Under the pieces are notes generated by a model, which searched no databases, had not been told where the DNA came from, and saw only the letters and a program-made list of their open reading frames with translations. Positions 4,898 to 5,101 of a stretch of 5,101 bases of DNA are shown here, in pieces. The stretch's first letter is position 1; each line of letters starts with the position of its first letter. A program made the translations under genes and the position numbers. Source of the stretch: Pirellulaceae bacterium (GTDB lineage Bacteria; Planctomycetota; Planctomycetia; Pirellulales; Pirellulaceae); contig JASLRF010000518.1 in the NCBI GenBank assembly GCA_030744095.1, positions 1-5,101 on the forward strand. Reading direction: 5' to 3'.

Positions 4898-5101
4898 ATG
4901 AGTTACCAAACCGAATACGTTTTCTCTCGCACGTATCGGGGTAAGGTCAAGGGCCTCGTACTCGATTGGAGTGGTACGACGGCCGACGCTTATGTGATCG
5001 CCCCAGCCGTGGTGTTCGTCGAGGTCTTTAAGAACAAAGGCGTCGAGATCTCCATGACGGAAGCTCGAGGCCCGATGGGTCTACGCAAAGACCTGCACAT
5101 C
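4898..5101 (+). CDS. phnX: Phosphonoacetaldehyde hydrolase (phosphonatase), N-terminal 68 residues, 3' end off the window
   Basis: PhnX, a cytoplasmic HAD-superfamily enzyme, hydrolyses phosphonoacetaldehyde to acetaldehyde and phosphate through a Schiff base. The visible part holds the nucleophile motif LVLDWSGTTAD (20-30), with Asp23 as the attacking residue, and the cap-domain motif EARGPMGLRKDLHI (55-68). Lys64 is 41 residues after Asp23, the same spacing as Asp12 to Lys53 in the Bacillus cereus enzyme. Met60 and His67 also match its Met49 and His56. The start is 11 residues longer than the Bacillus protein. The residues between Lys and His are DL rather than the more usual [WI]D, a small departure. 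As the third gene of the rightward arm, it fixes the theme of the locus as phosphonate metabolism. The remaining roughly 200 residues are unseen, so intactness cannot be judged. Confidence 0.9.
   Translation, partial: MSYQTEYVFSRTYRGKVKGLVLDWSGTTADAYVIAPAVVFVEVFKNKGVEISMTEARGPMGLRKDLHI

Noticed and set aside
4677..4901. Small open frame across the ALDH 3' end and the ALDH-phnX spacer
   Set aside because: It overlaps the ALDH gene in another frame, its composition (Arg/Lys/Ser rich) is that of a shadow frame, and it passes through the A6 hairpin.
1..5101. Mobile element, CRISPR or prophage content
   Set aside because: No transposase or integrase reading frame, no regularly spaced repeats and no terminal inverted repeats were seen.

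Overview
The window reads as a bacterial phosphonate-use locus. The rightmost gene, cut by the window edge, is recognisable as phosphonoacetaldehyde hydrolase (PhnX) from its HAD nucleophile motif and correctly spaced Schiff-base lysine. The other genes fit around it: an organophosphate-type (OPA family) MFS transporter, an iron-containing alcohol dehydrogenase of the phosphonoacetaldehyde reductase kind, a methylmalonate-semialdehyde-type aldehyde dehydrogenase, and an XRE-family regulator. There is no direct taxonomic marker. Moderate GC, weak or absent Shine-Dalgarno sites before some genes, fairly long spacers and this gene mix would suit a planctomycete such as a Pirellulaceae relative, but that is a low-confidence inference.

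Layout: two divergent arms leave a central spacer at 1684-1953. Leftward (minus strand) run the transporter (1683-421) and, 68 bp beyond its stop, the XRE regulator (352 to beyond base 1). Rightward (plus strand) run the Fe-alcohol dehydrogenase (1954-3102), a 163-bp spacer holding three perfect hairpins, the aldehyde dehydrogenase (3266-4777), a 120-bp spacer holding a 7-bp hairpin with an A6 loop, and phnX (4898 to beyond base 5101). The central spacer carries candidate promoters in both directions whose -10 boxes overlap. A third candidate promoter, with an inverted repeat, lies in front of the regulator gene.

A working model (inference): the OPA carrier imports a phosphonate, possibly in exchange for phosphate. 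The Fe-ADH interconverts 2-hydroxyethylphosphonate and phosphonoacetaldehyde. PhnX cleaves phosphonoacetaldehyde to acetaldehyde and phosphate. The MmsA-like dehydrogenase then converts acetaldehyde to acetyl-CoA, or instead oxidises phosphonoacetaldehyde itself. No aminotransferase (phnW) is visible here; it could lie downstream. No mobile element, CRISPR array, rRNA or tRNA was found.
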